A program made the position numbers and the translations under genes. Positions 1-12,673 of a stretch of 64,000 nucleotides of DNA are shown one piece after another. The notes beneath the pieces were generated by a model, which saw nothing but the letters and a program-made list of their open reading frames with translations, had not been told where the DNA came from and searched no databases. The stretch's first letter is position 1; each line of letters starts with the position of its first letter. Origin of the DNA: Paulinella micropora (Eukaryota; Cercozoa; Imbricatea; Euglyphida); NCBI GenBank assembly GCA_009731375.1, contig BJOX01000376.1, positions 511,196 to 575,195 on the forward strand. The letters are read 5' to 3'.

Positions 1-133
1 CTTTTCTTTTTCGTGAGAAAAAGTGAAAGAGAGAGGAGGAAGTTGGGGCTGTGCGTGGTTGACCATATACGTTGGCTGATCCGGGGAGTTCTCCTTCAAG
101 TAGCAGACAGGGGAGCAAACTTGTTGTTCCATC

Positions 134-177
<44 letters not shown>

Positions 178-599
178 GAGTGTTTATATTTATAGATATT
201 ATGATGTTTGTTGATGTTTGAGTAGGTATGTCATTAGTGCTGTTTTGAATGGTTTTATTTTTATTTCATCTGTTATATTTTTTGGGATTGATTTCCATTG
301 ATCAGCGAAGATCTTGGTGAGATATGGGTCTTTGTGATTGACAAAGAGGCTGCTTTTAGTTGAGTATCACGTTTTGTCTCTCTCTCTCTCTCTCTCTCCC
401 TCTCTCTCTCTCACTCTCTCTCTCTCTCTCTCTCTCCTCTCTCTCACTCGCTCTCATCTCTCTCTCTCTCTCACTCGCTCTCTCATCTCTCTCTCTCTCT
501 CTCGATCTCTCTCGCTCTCTCTTCTTCTTCTTCTTCTTCTTCTTCTTCTTCTTCTTCTTCTTCTTCTTCTTCTTCAGTCTTTCTTCTTCTTCTTCTTCT

Positions 600-630
<31 letters not shown>

Positions 631-775
631 GGATTCTTGGATTCTTTTTATTTAGAGAGATAATTGTACGATTATAACTCATGGAGTAACTGCTAACAGC
701 TATTGCCTAAAGCAAGTCGCTGGCCGAGGCAGTGACCAGTGTCTGGGGTTGTAGTTATTAATATATTTAAGTTTC
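1..775. repeat. Poly-T, (CT)n and (CTT)n simple repeats
   Basis: A poly-T run lies near 135-174, a long (CT)n tract near 376-510 and (CTT)n from about 520 to 630. Open frames here are poly-Phe, poly-Ser or Leu/Ser repeats produced by the microsatellites. I see no gene. The last 100 bases are AT-rich and run into the 3' end of the LINE fragment. Confidence 0.9.
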
Positions 776-779
776 GAGT

Positions 780-1995
780 CCGGCGTTACGAGCCTGATTA
801 ATTAATAAATGTTGCTTAAGTTCTTTTTTGAATTGGCTTAGTTTGGTTATATGAAAAATATGTTCTGGTAATTTGTTGAATATGTTAGCATTAGTTTGCG
901 TGAAGTGCGGGTCGTTTCTGTCTATATATAGTTTTCTTTTCTTAGAGTACGGGTGCGATGATTATGTGCGGTATTAGTGCTAATGTATTTATAATCATGT
1001 ATTGGTTGGTGTTTTATTTTTGTTGAGTGTATGTATGGATGCGTTTCGATACATACCCTGTATATGTATAGGTTATAGATGTCAAGAAGTTTTAGTTTAT
1101 GTAGAAGAGGGGCAGTGTGGGAGCGCGGGGCTGCTTGCACTAGTAGGCGTACGATGCGCTTATGGATATTGACGAGTGGGTGTATATATTTTCTGTTTTT
1201 GTCGTGTGTGCCCCAAATACTTATATTATGAGGTGTGGGTAGACATGGAAGTAATACAGTTGTGCAGGGTATGGGTAGGTAGGAGCTTATTAGCATAGGC
1301 TAGGATTTGAACCACAGGGTGGATTTTGGTAATAACGTTGTGGACTTGTTGGTGATGTTTGAGGTTACGGTGTAGTACTATTCCAAGAAGTTTCGCTTGT
1401 TGGCATTGTTCTATCACCTGACTATTTATCGCGAGATGGATGTTAAAAGGATGTTTATGGAAAATTGTATATTGAGTTTTAGTTGGGTTAGGAACAAGGT
1501 TATTTGTATGGAAGTAGTTGATAAGGCGATCTATAGTGTATTGCGCGTTTGTTTGCAGTGTTGTGCTAGTTTTCGCTGTGATCACCAGTGTGGTGTCGTC
1601 AGCGTATGTATAGACTGTGGCATTAGTGATGTGTCGGGTGATATCATTAATGTATAAAAGGAAAAGGGTAGTTGATAGTGTACTGCCCTGTGGGATTCCA
1701 TGCGTTATAGTTCGCGGTTGCGAGCGGGCATATTGGGTGTGAACTTGTTGAGTTCTATTGGAGAAATACGAGGCAAAGAGGCAAGGGTGCTTTAGCAGAA
1801 GTTAAAGTTGTGTTTGAGTTTATATATCAGTTTATCGTGTGCGACAGTATCATAGGCCTTGGAAAGGTCTATGTAAAGGGCGAGGACTAGGTCGTGCTTA
1901 TTTTTATGTGCAATTATTCTATTTATGATTGTTTGTATGGTCATAGTCGTGGAAGAGTCAGGGCGGAAGGCATATTGGGTATGTGATATTATATT
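780..1995 (-). pseudogene. Truncated LINE reverse transcriptase remnant
   Basis: Read on the minus strand, this stretch gives the C-terminal half of a non-LTR retrotransposon polymerase. In order it shows AFRPDSST, LYIDLSKAYDTV (motif A), GIPQGSTLSTTLF (motif B), YINDI and TYADDTTLV (the catalytic YADD box, about 1605). A C-terminal part follows with IWG, HKRIVRLL and FNKLPEHI, typical of Jockey/CR1-like proteins. The reading frame changes at about 1790 (where a stop also falls), about 1270 and about 920, so it is broken. The 5' side ends in (CTT)n at about 1995 and no endonuclease domain is visible. It is an old 5'-truncated copy, unrelated in sequence to the intact LINE at 58.7-63.1 kb. The family name is inferred from motif style only. 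Confidence 0.8.
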
Positions 1996-2179
1996 ATGGT
2001 GTAGGCTTCTTCTTCTTCTTCTTCTTCTTCTTCTTCTTCTTCTTTTTCTTCTTCTTCTTCTTCTTCTTCTTCGTTTTTATTGAGAACAATTTTACAATTT
2101 GACTCAGGGAACGTCCACGTGAAAAGTATAGCTCTCTCTATCTATCTATCTATGTATCTATCTCTCTCTCTCTCTCTTT

Positions 2180-2218
<39 letters not shown>

Positions 2219-2284
2219 CTTCCTCTATCTCTCTCTCTCTCTCTCTCTCTTTCTTCCTCTTCCTCTTCCTCTCGCTCTCTCTCT

Positions 2285-2320
<36 letters not shown>

Positions 2321-2580
2321 CTCTCTCTCTCTCAATCTCTCTCTCTCTCTCTCTCTTTCTCTTTCTCTCTCTCTCTCTCTCTCTCCCTCTCTCTCTTCTC
2401 TCTCTCTCTCTCCTCTTCTTCTTCTTTTTCTTCTTCTTCTTCTTCTTTTTCTTCTTCTTCTTCTTCTTCTTCTTCTTCTTCTTCTTCTTCTTCTTCTTCT
2501 TCTTCTTCTTCTTCTTCTTCTTCTTCTTCTTCTTCTTCTTCTTCTTCTTCTTCTTCTTCTTCTTCTTCTTTTTTATTGAG
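1996..2580. repeat. (CTT)n, (CT)n and (CTTT)n microsatellites
   Basis: Pyrimidine-only tracts: (CTT)n at about 2006-2072, (ATCT)/(CT)n at 2131-2180, (CTTT)n at 2180-2220, (CT)n to about 2410 and (CTT)n to 2570. A segment of about 45 bases containing gggaacgtccacgtgaaaag occurs on both sides (about 2074-2130 and 2577-2630), so the tracts sit inside a duplicated short sequence. The long frame here is repeat-encoded and not a gene. Confidence 0.9.
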
Positions 2581-2862
2581 AGAACAATTTTTACAATCGG
2601 ACTCAGGGAACGTCCACGTGAAAAGTATAGCTACTAAGTCATACCTTTATCTAAGGTGGAATCCTAGTTATTCAGTCGAGCGTGTTAAAAGAAAGTATTA
2701 ATAGGATATTAGGTGGCTCGGTGTTAATGTTATTAATATCAACGTTTATGTTTTGGATATGCTGCGCGATATGTAACTTAAGTTATGGCATGGGTTTACG
2801 TTATTTCAAGAGGGGTCGTTTATGTATGGCGTTATTTTAAGAGTGGTCGTTATTTTAAGAGG

Positions 2863-3545
<683 letters not shown>

Positions 3546-3546
<1 letters not shown>

Positions 3547-3975
3547 CGAGGGGGATGTAGAGGGCCAGCTGCTCAGTGCTCCGGCCTAAAACCAAACCCC
3601 CTATAGCAACGGTTTTGTGGCCGTTAATCGCGCGCAGCGCAAGGGCTAAAACAGGCGACCATCTCCCGACCGGGGCCGTGATGCAAAGGGTTGATGAAGC
3701 CGAGGTTGTAGAAGGTAACTCACAACGAGCATGAACTCCCGAAACCTCGGGATTGGCGACCATCATCTCCTTATGGCACACGCCCCTGGGCGATTGTTTT
3801 TAGTGGTTCTTCTGTACAGTTCAAAAGGGCTCGGCTACCTTTCGGCTTGAACTGGGCACAGGCACCAACCACAGCGGACAGTGGTTGGTGCGCGGCTGAA
3901 GTGCTGAGAGTTCTTGCTCGGGGGTAGTATAGGAGGCTTTTGCTTTCAAGCTACGCCACGCCCATAGATAAAACA
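3546..3975. other. Unique-looking spacer, nothing recognised
   Basis: This is mixed-composition sequence between two (ATCT)n tracts. It has short frames on both strands but no motif I recognise. It could belong to a dispersed repeat whose other copies lie outside the window. Confidence 0.4.
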
Positions 3976-4127
<152 letters not shown>

Positions 4128-4853
4128 NNNNNNNNNNNNNNNNNNNNNNNNNNNNNNNNNNNNNNNNNNNNNNNNNNNNNNNNNNNNNNNNNNNNNNNNN
4201 NNNNNNNNNNNNNNNNNNNNNNNNNNNNNNNNNNNNNNNNNNNNNNNNNNNNNNNNNNNNNNNNNNNNNNNNNNNNNNNNNNNNNNNNNNNNNNNNNNNN
4301 NNNNNNNNNNNNNNNNNNNNNNNNNNNNNNNNNNNNNNNNNNNNNNNNNNNNNNNNNNNNNNNNNNNNNNNNNNNNNNNNNNNNNNNNNNNNNNNNNNNN
4401 NNNNNNNNNNNNNNNNNNNNNNNNNNNNNNNNNNNNNNNNNNNNNNNNNNNNNNNNNNNNNNNNNNNNNNNNNNNNNNNNNNNNNNNNNNNNNNNNNNNN
4501 NNNNNNNNNNNNNNNNNNNNNNNNNNNNNNNNNNNNNNNNNNNNNNNNNNNNNNNNNNNNNNNNNNNNNNNNNNNNNNNNNNNNNNNNNNNNNNNNNNNN
4601 NNNNNNNNNNNNNNNNNNNNNNNNNNNNNNNNNNNNNNNNNNNNNNNNNNNNNNNNNNNNNNNNNNNNNNNNNNNNNNNNNNNNNNNNNNNNNNNNNNNN
4701 NNNNNNNNNNNNNNNNNNNNNNNNNNNNNNNNNNNNNNNNNNNNNNNNNNNNNNNNNNNNNNNNNNNNNNNNNNNNNNNNNNNNNNNNNNNNNNNNNNNN
4801 NNNNNNNNNNNNNNNNNNNNNNNNNNNNNNNNNNNNNNNNNNNNNNNNNNNNN
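4128..4853. other. Assembly gap, 726 N
   Basis: A run of N starts within (ATCT)n. The other gaps in the window are 2991-3152, 7346-7688, 11053-11361, 11601-11762, 11997-12464 and 49861-50068. All of them fall in or beside repeats. Confidence 0.99.
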
Positions 4854-4996
4854 CTAGGGAGCTTTGGTATCGCCTGTATCAGTCCCTTCCGTGCAAACAT
4901 CACGGCTTAGCTGGGCATCGGGTTAATACTTTACCCACAGACTTCCTTGGTTGACGAAATCAGAAGCTCCTTTTTTCTGACATTAGTCGATATCTC

Positions 4997-5059
<63 letters not shown>

Positions 5060-5076
5060 CATCCATCCATCCATCC

Positions 5077-5140
<64 letters not shown>

Positions 5141-5264
5141 GTCTATCTATCTATCTTCTCTCTCTCTCTCTCTATATATATATACATATACATGTATATA
5201 TATAAATCCCTCTCTCTCTCTCTCCCTCTCTCTCTCTCTCCATATATATATAATATAATAATCC

Positions 5265-5321
<57 letters not shown>

Positions 5322-5956
5322 CCTACCTATCTATCTATCTATCTAAGATTAGGTGGGAAGCGCTATACTGTGATTGGTCAGTGCGCCCTTAACCTGATAC
5401 GCATGACGCTGGAAAGACAGCTGTCATACCCGAAACAGACGGGTAGACCTATCGGGAAAGACCGTAGTACCCCGGACTGTGCTGTGCATGGTTCGGGGCC
5501 ACAGGGGTTTGTGACTGCCCTGGTTAATTTCAGCGGGGTCTTTGCACAGCTACGCCCTGTAATTTCGCCTCTGATCTGTGCATGCTTCGGCTAGCAGTCA
5601 CGCCTGACATTATGGGAAGCCCGGAATACACCACAGTGCCCTCGTCAGTTTTAAAAACCGTGTATTTATGGACCCCTGTAAAGATTACTCTATGTGTGGG
5701 GAGCGTCGGGTATAGCTACCTGTGTCTGCCTGTTTGCATGTCTTCCCATGGATCCTTGCGCGTTTCGGCTCAACGCTTTGCTTGCCGTCTGCCTGTCTGT
5801 CGTCGGCGCTGTGGCGACTCGGCTCATGAATCAATCACATGCACTCCGTTGGAGCAGGTAGCCCTCACTCTCCCCATACAACTCTTGCGTCATCCACAAA
5901 TGTTGACATTGAAGAGAGAGTTTTCTTTTCTGCACTCGAAAGAGTTGCGAGACATC

Positions 5957-6049
<93 letters not shown>

Positions 6050-6082
6050 CCTACCTAGCTACCTACCTACCTACCTACCTAC

Positions 6083-6125
<43 letters not shown>
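4854..6125. repeat. Three (ATCT)n tracts separated by unassigned sequence
   Basis: (ATCT)n lies at about 4996-5155 (with a CATC variant block near 5058), 5262-5345 and 5957-6125 (with an (ACCT)n block). Short (CT)n and (TA)n stretches sit near 5156-5255. The 610 bases at 5346-5956 are of mixed composition. They contain short open frames but no domain I recognise, and I call no gene there. Confidence 0.85.
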
Positions 6126-6140
6126 CTTTTTTTGGAATTC

Positions 6141-6156
6141 ACGCAAATATTTGCGT
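6141..6156. repeat. 16-bp palindrome ACGCAAATATTTGCGT, first of seven copies
   Basis: The sequence equals its own reverse complement over 16 bases. Further copies lie at 6325-6340 (one base changed), 6611-6626 (one base changed), 7983-7998, 8167-8182, 9738-9753 and 9927-9942. Each is preceded by ggaattc or ggtattc. It is a fixed part of module 1. No function is known to me. Confidence 0.9.
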
Positions 6157-7299
6157 TAGGGGAGTGTTCTGAATGTCAAATTTCCTTGTTTTTTTGGCCT
6201 TTTTTTGCACCCCCCATCCCTATATATCATGGTTTGTGGGAACCAGGAGGAGTTGGGAGCTCATATTGACAGGGTGGCTAGCCCCAGACTCGATGTTGAT
6301 GCTGATATAATTTTTTTGGAATTCACGCAAAGATTTGCGTTAGGGCAGTGTCCTGAATGCCAAAATTCCTTGTTTTTTTTGGCACCCCAATCGCAATAAA
6401 TCATGGTTTGTGTGAACCAGGAAGAGTTGGGAGCTCATAATGACATGTCCTGAATGCAAGAATTTCTTTGTTTTTTTGGCCTATTTTTGCACCCCATGTT
6501 CCGATAAATCATGGTTTGTAGGAACCAGGAGGAGTTGGAAGCTCATATTGACAGGGTGGCTAGCCGCAGACTCGATGTTGATGCTGATATACTTTTTTTT
6601 TTTGGTATTCACGCAAATATTTACGTTACGGAATTGCTTGAAGCCTAAATTCCTTGTTTTTTGGGGAGTACTAGCCGGTGCCGGGGGCCTTCCCCCCCGG
6701 GAACCACAAGCCGGCAATGGTACGTACCAGTTTTGGTCGCGGGTGGCACACAAACCAGAAAATTTAGTCTTTGTGCCACCAGGCGCCGTTTGCGCACACC
6801 AGAGGGATTTAGTGGCTCATATTTGGTGTCTGACACTTCTTGATAAGCTCTCTTCGAAAATGTAAAAATTGTGGTGCCGGGTGGCGTAAAACCGGAAAAT
6901 TCGGGTTTTTGCGCCACCAAGCGCCGTTTGCGCACACCAGAGGGAGTTTGAGGTTGATATTTGGTGTACCCGACACCTCTCGGTGAGCTCTCTTCGGAGA
7001 TCCAAACGTTTTGGTGCCGGGTGGCACAAAAACCAGAGGTTTAAGATTTTTGTGCTACCAGAGCTTACACTTGTGTTCTGCTGGTACCTCCGGCAATTGA
7101 ACGTACCCTGTCGACGGGGAAGGGGGGATCCAGGGGGCCCTCCTCCCGGGAACCCCAGCCCGGCAATTGTACGTACCTCACGCGAATTAGCCGGCACCAA
7201 AATGAATGGCTTAGAATGCTCCAAGGCTCTAAGAGTTGTGCCAGAAGGGTTTATGCCGGTTACCTTCGGCAATCGAACGTACCCTGTCGATTGTGGAAA

Positions 7300-7307
7300 G
7301 GGGGGTT

Positions 7308-7340
<33 letters not shown>

Positions 7341-7735
7341 GGCCGNNNNNNNNNNNNNNNNNNNNNNNNNNNNNNNNNNNNNNNNNNNNNNNNNNNNNNN
7401 NNNNNNNNNNNNNNNNNNNNNNNNNNNNNNNNNNNNNNNNNNNNNNNNNNNNNNNNNNNNNNNNNNNNNNNNNNNNNNNNNNNNNNNNNNNNNNNNNNNN
7501 NNNNNNNNNNNNNNNNNNNNNNNNNNNNNNNNNNNNNNNNNNNNNNNNNNNNNNNNNNNNNNNNNNNNNNNNNNNNNNNNNNNNNNNNNNNNNNNNNNNN
7601 NNNNNNNNNNNNNNNNNNNNNNNNNNNNNNNNNNNNNNNNNNNNNNNNNNNNNNNNNNNNNNNNNNNNNNNNNNNNNNNNNNNNNNNNGGGGGGGGGGGG
7701 GGGGGGGGGGGGGGTGCGCGAAGCGCACCGCAAAC
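7300..7735. repeat. Poly-G tract flanking a gap, then a (ATT)n-tailed repeat end
   Basis: Poly-G runs lie on both sides of the N gap at 7346-7688. The segment after it (gtgcgcgaagcgcaccgc) recurs near 8955 and, diverged, near 10860. Each time it leads to cctttc(a/t)ggtgttg and a short (ATT)n tail, as expected for the 3' end of one element family. Confidence 0.75.
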
Positions 7736-8877
7736 CATCCTTTCAGGTGTTGGCGCAGCCCCTAGTTATTATTATTATCCCTGAAAGGTGTTGGAGAAGG
7801 GGGTGGGGGGTTTGGGGGGAGGGGGAAAATGAAAATTGTGTACTCCACGCCCCCACCCCATTTCGGCACCCCTGTCCCTATAAATCATGGTTTGTGTGAA
7901 CCAGGAGGAGTTGGGAGCTCGTATTCGCAGGGTAGCTAGCCCCAGACTCGATCTTGATGCTGGTATGATTTTTTTGGAATTCACGCAAATATTTGCGTTA
8001 GGGGAGTGTCCTGAATGCCAAAATTCCTTGTTTTTTTTGGCCTTTTTTTGCACCCCCATCCCTATAAATCATGGTTTGTGGGAACCAGGAGGAGTTGGGG
8101 GCTAATATTGGCAGGGTGGCTAGCCCAAGACTCGATATTGATACTGATATAATTTTTTTGGAATTCACGCAAATATTTGCGTTAGGGGAGTGTCCTGAAT
8201 GCCAAATTTCCTTGTTTTTTTAGCAGTACTTGCCGGTGCCTCCGGCAATTGAACGTACCCTGTCGAGGACCCCAGCCCGGCGATTGTACGTACCCGTGTT
8301 GGTCGCGGGTGGCACCCACACCAGAAAATTGAGGTCTTGTGCCACCAGGCGCCCTCCGGCACTTGAACGTACCCTGTCGACGGGGCAGGGGGGGTCCGGG
8401 GGGCCCTTCCCCCGGGAACCCAGCCCGGCGATTGTACGTACCAATTGTGGTCGCGGGTGGCACCCACACCAGAAAATTGAGGTATTGTGCCACCAGGCGC
8501 CGTTTGCGCACACAAGAGGGAGTTAGCGGCTGATAGTTGGTGTATCTGACACTTCTTGATGAGCTCTCTTCGAAAATATAAAAAATATTGCGCCGGTTGG
8601 CCTACACACCGGAAAATTTAGGTTTTTGCGCCACCAGGCGCCGTTTGCGCACACCAGAGGGAGTTTGAGGCTGATGTTTGGTGTACCCGACACCTCTCGG
8701 TGCGCTCTCTTCGGAGATAAAAAGTTTTGGTGGCGGGTGGCACAAAAACCAGAGATTTTAGCTTTTTGTACCACCAGAGCTTACACTTGCGTTCTGCTGG
8801 TACCTCCGGCAATTGAACGTACCCTGTCGATGGGAAAGGGGGGTCCGGGGGGGCCCTCCCCCCGGGAACCCCAGCCC

Positions 8878-8880
<3 letters not shown>

Positions 8881-8913
<33 letters not shown>

Positions 8914-8954
8914 CCCCCCGGGGCCCCCGGGGGGGGGGGGGGGGGGGGGGGGGG
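8881..8954. repeat. Poly-G / poly-C / poly-G block
   Basis: About 70 bases consist only of G and C homopolymers in the order G, C, G, C, G. It is either a G-rich structural sequence or a polymerase/assembly artefact. It sits at the same place in its module as the gapped poly-G at 7310-7700. Confidence 0.8.
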
Positions 8955-9027
8955 TGCGCGAAGCGCACCGCAAACCATCCTTTCAGGTGTTGGCGCAGCC
9001 CCTAGTTATTATTATCATTATTATTAT

Positions 9028-9470
9028 TATTCAGCCCAATGGCCTCAAGGCGTTAAACTGTGACGCCAACTCATAACCCTTTGGTGGTAGATGCTGGGGA
9101 GGAGGGTCGTTGCGCGCGTAAAAGATCTTAAACTCCGCATATGCTGGTTGATAGCCCAGGACCCAGCAGACACCAGATTGTTATGGGTGGGGTTTCGAGG
9201 CAGCTCTAGCAACCGCGCTTGGTGTATGCACTTGCACATTCGGTGACGTCTTGCAAGAGGTTGCTGGGACTGCGGAATAACCTCGGCTTAGTGCAGTCTT
9301 GCCCTCAGGAGCTCCATCGGTGGCCCCGATCATCAGGCGAGAGGCTGACACGGGGGGGTGGAGGACCTCGAACAAGGGTATTGGAGGCTTATGTCCGTTG
9401 AGGATATGCCATTAGCTGCATCAGTACGCCTCAGATATAGTATTATTATTATTATTATTACTATTATTAC

Positions 9471-9518
<48 letters not shown>

Positions 9519-9525
9519 CATTGTT
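9028..9525 (+). mobile_element. SINE-like repeat B with (ATT)n tail
   Basis: A unit of about 410 bp starts at cagcccaatggcctcaaggc and ends at cctcagatatag, followed by (ATT)n. Its start recurs at 11896-11996 (cut by a gap) and its end at 11362-11455, also followed by (ATT)n. There is no coding capacity. Repeated copies ending in the same trinucleotide tail point to retroposition. I do not see clear A and B boxes in it, so the SINE label is tentative. Confidence 0.6.
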
Positions 9526-10923
9526 ATCCCTGAAAGGTGTTGGGAGTAGGGGGTGGGGGGTTTTGGGGGGAGGGGGAAAATGGAAATTGTGTACCCCCCT
9601 CCACCCACCTCCCCCCCTTTTTCGCACCCCTGTCCCTATAAATCACGGTTTGTGGGATCGAGGAGCTGGGAGCTCATATTTGCAGGGTGACTAGCCCCAG
9701 ACTCGATGTTGATGCTGATATGATATTTTTGGAATTCACGCAAATATTTGCGTTAGGGGAGTGTCCTGAATGCCAAAATTCCTTGTTTTTTTGGCCTTTT
9801 TTCTGCAACCCCTGTCCCTTTCAATAAATCATGGTTTGTGGGAACCAAGAGGAGTTGGGAGCTCATATTTGCAGGGTGGCTAGCCCCAGACTCGATGTTG
9901 ATGCTGATATAATTTTTTTGGAATTCACGCAAATATTTGCGTTAGGGGAGTGTCCTGAATGCCAAAATTTCTTGTTTTTCGGGAGTACTTGCCGGTACCT
10001 CCGGCAATTGCACGTACCCTATTGACGAGGAAGGGGGGGTCCGGGGGGCCCTTCCCCCGTAAACCCCCAGCGCTGCAATTGCACGTACCCCACGGGAATT
10101 AGCCGGCACCAAAATGAATGGCTGAGAATGCTCCAAGTCTCTAAGAGTTGTACCAGAAGGGTTTATGCCGGTTACCTCCGGCAATCGAATACCCTGTCGT
10201 CGGTGGAAAGGGGGGGGGGCCTTCCCCCGGGAACCCAGGCCCTGTAATTGTACGTACCCGAAGCGAATATGCCGGCACCGAAATGAATGGCTGAGAATGC
10301 TCCAAGGCTTTGTACCATAAGGTTTCTGCCGGTTACCTCTGGCAATTGAACGTACCCTGTCGACTGTGGCAAGGGGTGGTCCGGGGGGCACTCCCCTCGG
10401 GAACCGAAGCCCCGCACTTGCACGTACACCCCAAGCCCCGCAATTGTACGTACCCGAAGCGAATATGCTGGCACCAACATGAATGGCTGAGAATGCTCCA
10501 AGGCTCTAAAAGCTGTGCCAGAAGGGTTGAGAGGCTAATTTTTTGGTTTTCACAACCTCGGACGCGCTCTAGGTAGGGAACCAGTTGAAATAGAGAATTA
10601 CGAAGATTTTGGCAAAGTAGTGCCAAAATGAATGGCTGAGAATGCTCCAAGGCTCTACGAGCTGTGCCAGAGGGGCTTAGAGGCTGATTCTTTTTGTTTT
10701 CGCAAGCTTGTCACTAGCTCTTTTTCATAGGATATAGTTGAAATTATGAAATTCGAATGTAATGACAAAATAGTGCCAAAATGAATGACTGAGATTGCTC
10801 CAAGTCTGTAGAAGTTGTGCATGTGAGAATGAGAGGAAACGCGACCTGGGAAGAGGGGGGTGCGCGGAGCGTACCGCAAACCATCCTTTCTGGTGTTGAC
10901 GCAGCCCCTAGTTATTATTATTA

Positions 10924-10977
<54 letters not shown>

Positions 10978-10979
<2 letters not shown>

Positions 10980-11052
10980 TGGACACCGTGATAGCCCAGT
11001 GGTCAAGTTCTACCATCTGGGCCCTGTCGCCAGTTCGATTCCCGTCGGTGCC
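10978..11052 (+). mobile_element. tRNA-derived SINE A, copy 1 head
   Basis: The head reads like a tRNA. There is a 7-bp acceptor-type pairing (GACACCG with CGGTGCC, one mismatch), an A box TAGCCCAGTGG, and a B box GTTCGATTCC. The remainder is lost in the N gap at 11053-11361. An (ATT)n tract precedes it, probably the tail of another element. Confidence 0.7.
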
Positions 11053-11480
11053 NNNNNNNNNNNNNNNNNNNNNNNNNNNNNNNNNNNNNNNNNNNNNNNN
11101 NNNNNNNNNNNNNNNNNNNNNNNNNNNNNNNNNNNNNNNNNNNNNNNNNNNNNNNNNNNNNNNNNNNNNNNNNNNNNNNNNNNNNNNNNNNNNNNNNNNN
11201 NNNNNNNNNNNNNNNNNNNNNNNNNNNNNNNNNNNNNNNNNNNNNNNNNNNNNNNNNNNNNNNNNNNNNNNNNNNNNNNNNNNNNNNNNNNNNNNNNNNN
11301 NNNNNNNNNNNNNNNNNNNNNNNNNNNNNNNNNNNNNNNNNNNNNNNNNNNNNNNNNNNNNCACGGGGGGGTGGAGGACCTCGAACAAGGGTATTGGAGG
11401 CTTATGTCCGTTGAGGATATGCCATTAGCTGCATCAGTATGCCTCAGATATAGTATTATTATTATTATTATTACTATTAC

Positions 11481-11538
<58 letters not shown>

Positions 11539-11539
<1 letters not shown>

Positions 11540-11781
11540 GGACACCGTGATAGCCCAGTGGTCAAGTTCTACCATCTGGGCCCTGTCGCCAGTTCGATTC
11601 NNNNNNNNNNNNNNNNNNNNNNNNNNNNNNNNNNNNNNNNNNNNNNNNNNNNNNNNNNNNNNNNNNNNNNNNNNNNNNNNNNNNNNNNNNNNNNNNNNNN
11701 NNNNNNNNNNNNNNNNNNNNNNNNNNNNNNNNNNNNNNNNNNNNNNNNNNNNNNNNNNNNNNGCCATTGACAGAGAAGCAC

Positions 11782-11820
<39 letters not shown>
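11539..11820 (+). mobile_element. tRNA-derived SINE A, copy 2 (gap inside)
   Basis: It has the same tRNA-like head as copy 1, an N gap at 11601-11762, then the family's 3' end GCCATTGACAGAGAAGCAC followed by (ATT)n to 11820. It follows directly on another (ATT)n tract, so copies lie head to tail. Confidence 0.7.
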
Positions 11821-11822
<2 letters not shown>

Positions 11823-11996
11823 TTGGAGTGTTGACTGTGACATATTTGAGGGAAATCCCGATGAAAAAACCTAGTCACACTTGCTAAACAGAGTTCCAGC
11901 CCAATGACCTCAAGGCGTTAAACTGTGACGCCAACTCATAACCCTTTGGTGGTAGATGCTGGGGAGGAGGGTCGTTGCGCGCGTAAAAGATCTTAA
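11821..11996 (+). repeat. Spacer plus start of repeat B
   Basis: About 75 bases of unassigned sequence are followed from 11896 by the first 100 bases of repeat B, identical or nearly so to 9031-9130. The copy is cut by the gap at 11997-12464. Confidence 0.7.
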
Positions 11997-12464
11997 NNNN
12001 NNNNNNNNNNNNNNNNNNNNNNNNNNNNNNNNNNNNNNNNNNNNNNNNNNNNNNNNNNNNNNNNNNNNNNNNNNNNNNNNNNNNNNNNNNNNNNNNNNNN
12101 NNNNNNNNNNNNNNNNNNNNNNNNNNNNNNNNNNNNNNNNNNNNNNNNNNNNNNNNNNNNNNNNNNNNNNNNNNNNNNNNNNNNNNNNNNNNNNNNNNNN
12201 NNNNNNNNNNNNNNNNNNNNNNNNNNNNNNNNNNNNNNNNNNNNNNNNNNNNNNNNNNNNNNNNNNNNNNNNNNNNNNNNNNNNNNNNNNNNNNNNNNNN
12301 NNNNNNNNNNNNNNNNNNNNNNNNNNNNNNNNNNNNNNNNNNNNNNNNNNNNNNNNNNNNNNNNNNNNNNNNNNNNNNNNNNNNNNNNNNNNNNNNNNNN
12401 NNNNNNNNNNNNNNNNNNNNNNNNNNNNNNNNNNNNNNNNNNNNNNNNNNNNNNNNNNNNNNNN

Positions 12465-12673
12465 ACCATCTGGGACCTGTCGCCAGTTCGATTCCCGTCG
12501 GTGCCAGTATTTTCAAAGGATATTTTCTTTGAAAGTATTGGTCTGTCTGGAAGGTTTGGAGCTGCCTTGCGGGGGTGTCAGTAGAGCCTATCGTCAAATC
12601 TTCGTACTCCCCTCGCGGGTGAGACGATGGAGGCACATGTGCAGAAATGCATTAGCCATTGACAGAGAAGCAC

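Larger units (their letters stand above)
6126..10920. repeat. Modular interspersed/tandem repeat complex
   Basis: At least three module types recur. Module 1 (about 165-180 bp) holds aatcatggtttgtg, ggagttgggagctcat, ctagccccagactcgat, then a 16-bp palindrome and gtgtcctgaatgcc. Copies lie near 6205-6360, 6500-6660, 7880-8040, 8060-8220, 9640-9790 and 9825-9975. Module 2 holds ccggcaattg(a/t)acgtacc boxes in opposing orientation around G- or C-rich spacers. Module 3 holds gccggcaccaaaatgaatgg and gaatgctccaaggct. Several modules can fold on themselves. Short reading frames restart in every module and change frame between copies, so they are not genes. A non-coding satellite or a cluster of non-autonomous elements is the best description. 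Confidence 0.75.

Noticed and set aside
338-682. Long frames of Leu/Ser, Arg/Glu and poly-Phe
   Set aside because: They are direct translations of (CT)n and (CTT)n and are open in several frames on both strands.
2080-2637. 185-residue Ser/Phe-rich frame
   Set aside because: It consists of microsatellite translation only.
6817-7899. Frames running through N and poly-G
   Set aside because: They are open only because N has no stops; flanking sequence is repeat module.
6126-10920. CRISPR-like array
   Set aside because: Repeats are long, modular and unevenly spaced, spacers are not of uniform length, and the context is eukaryotic.
10978-11052. A functional tRNA gene
   Set aside because: A and B boxes are present, but the anticodon arm does not fold well, the copies are followed by a SINE body and (ATT)n, and the acceptor stem has a mismatch.
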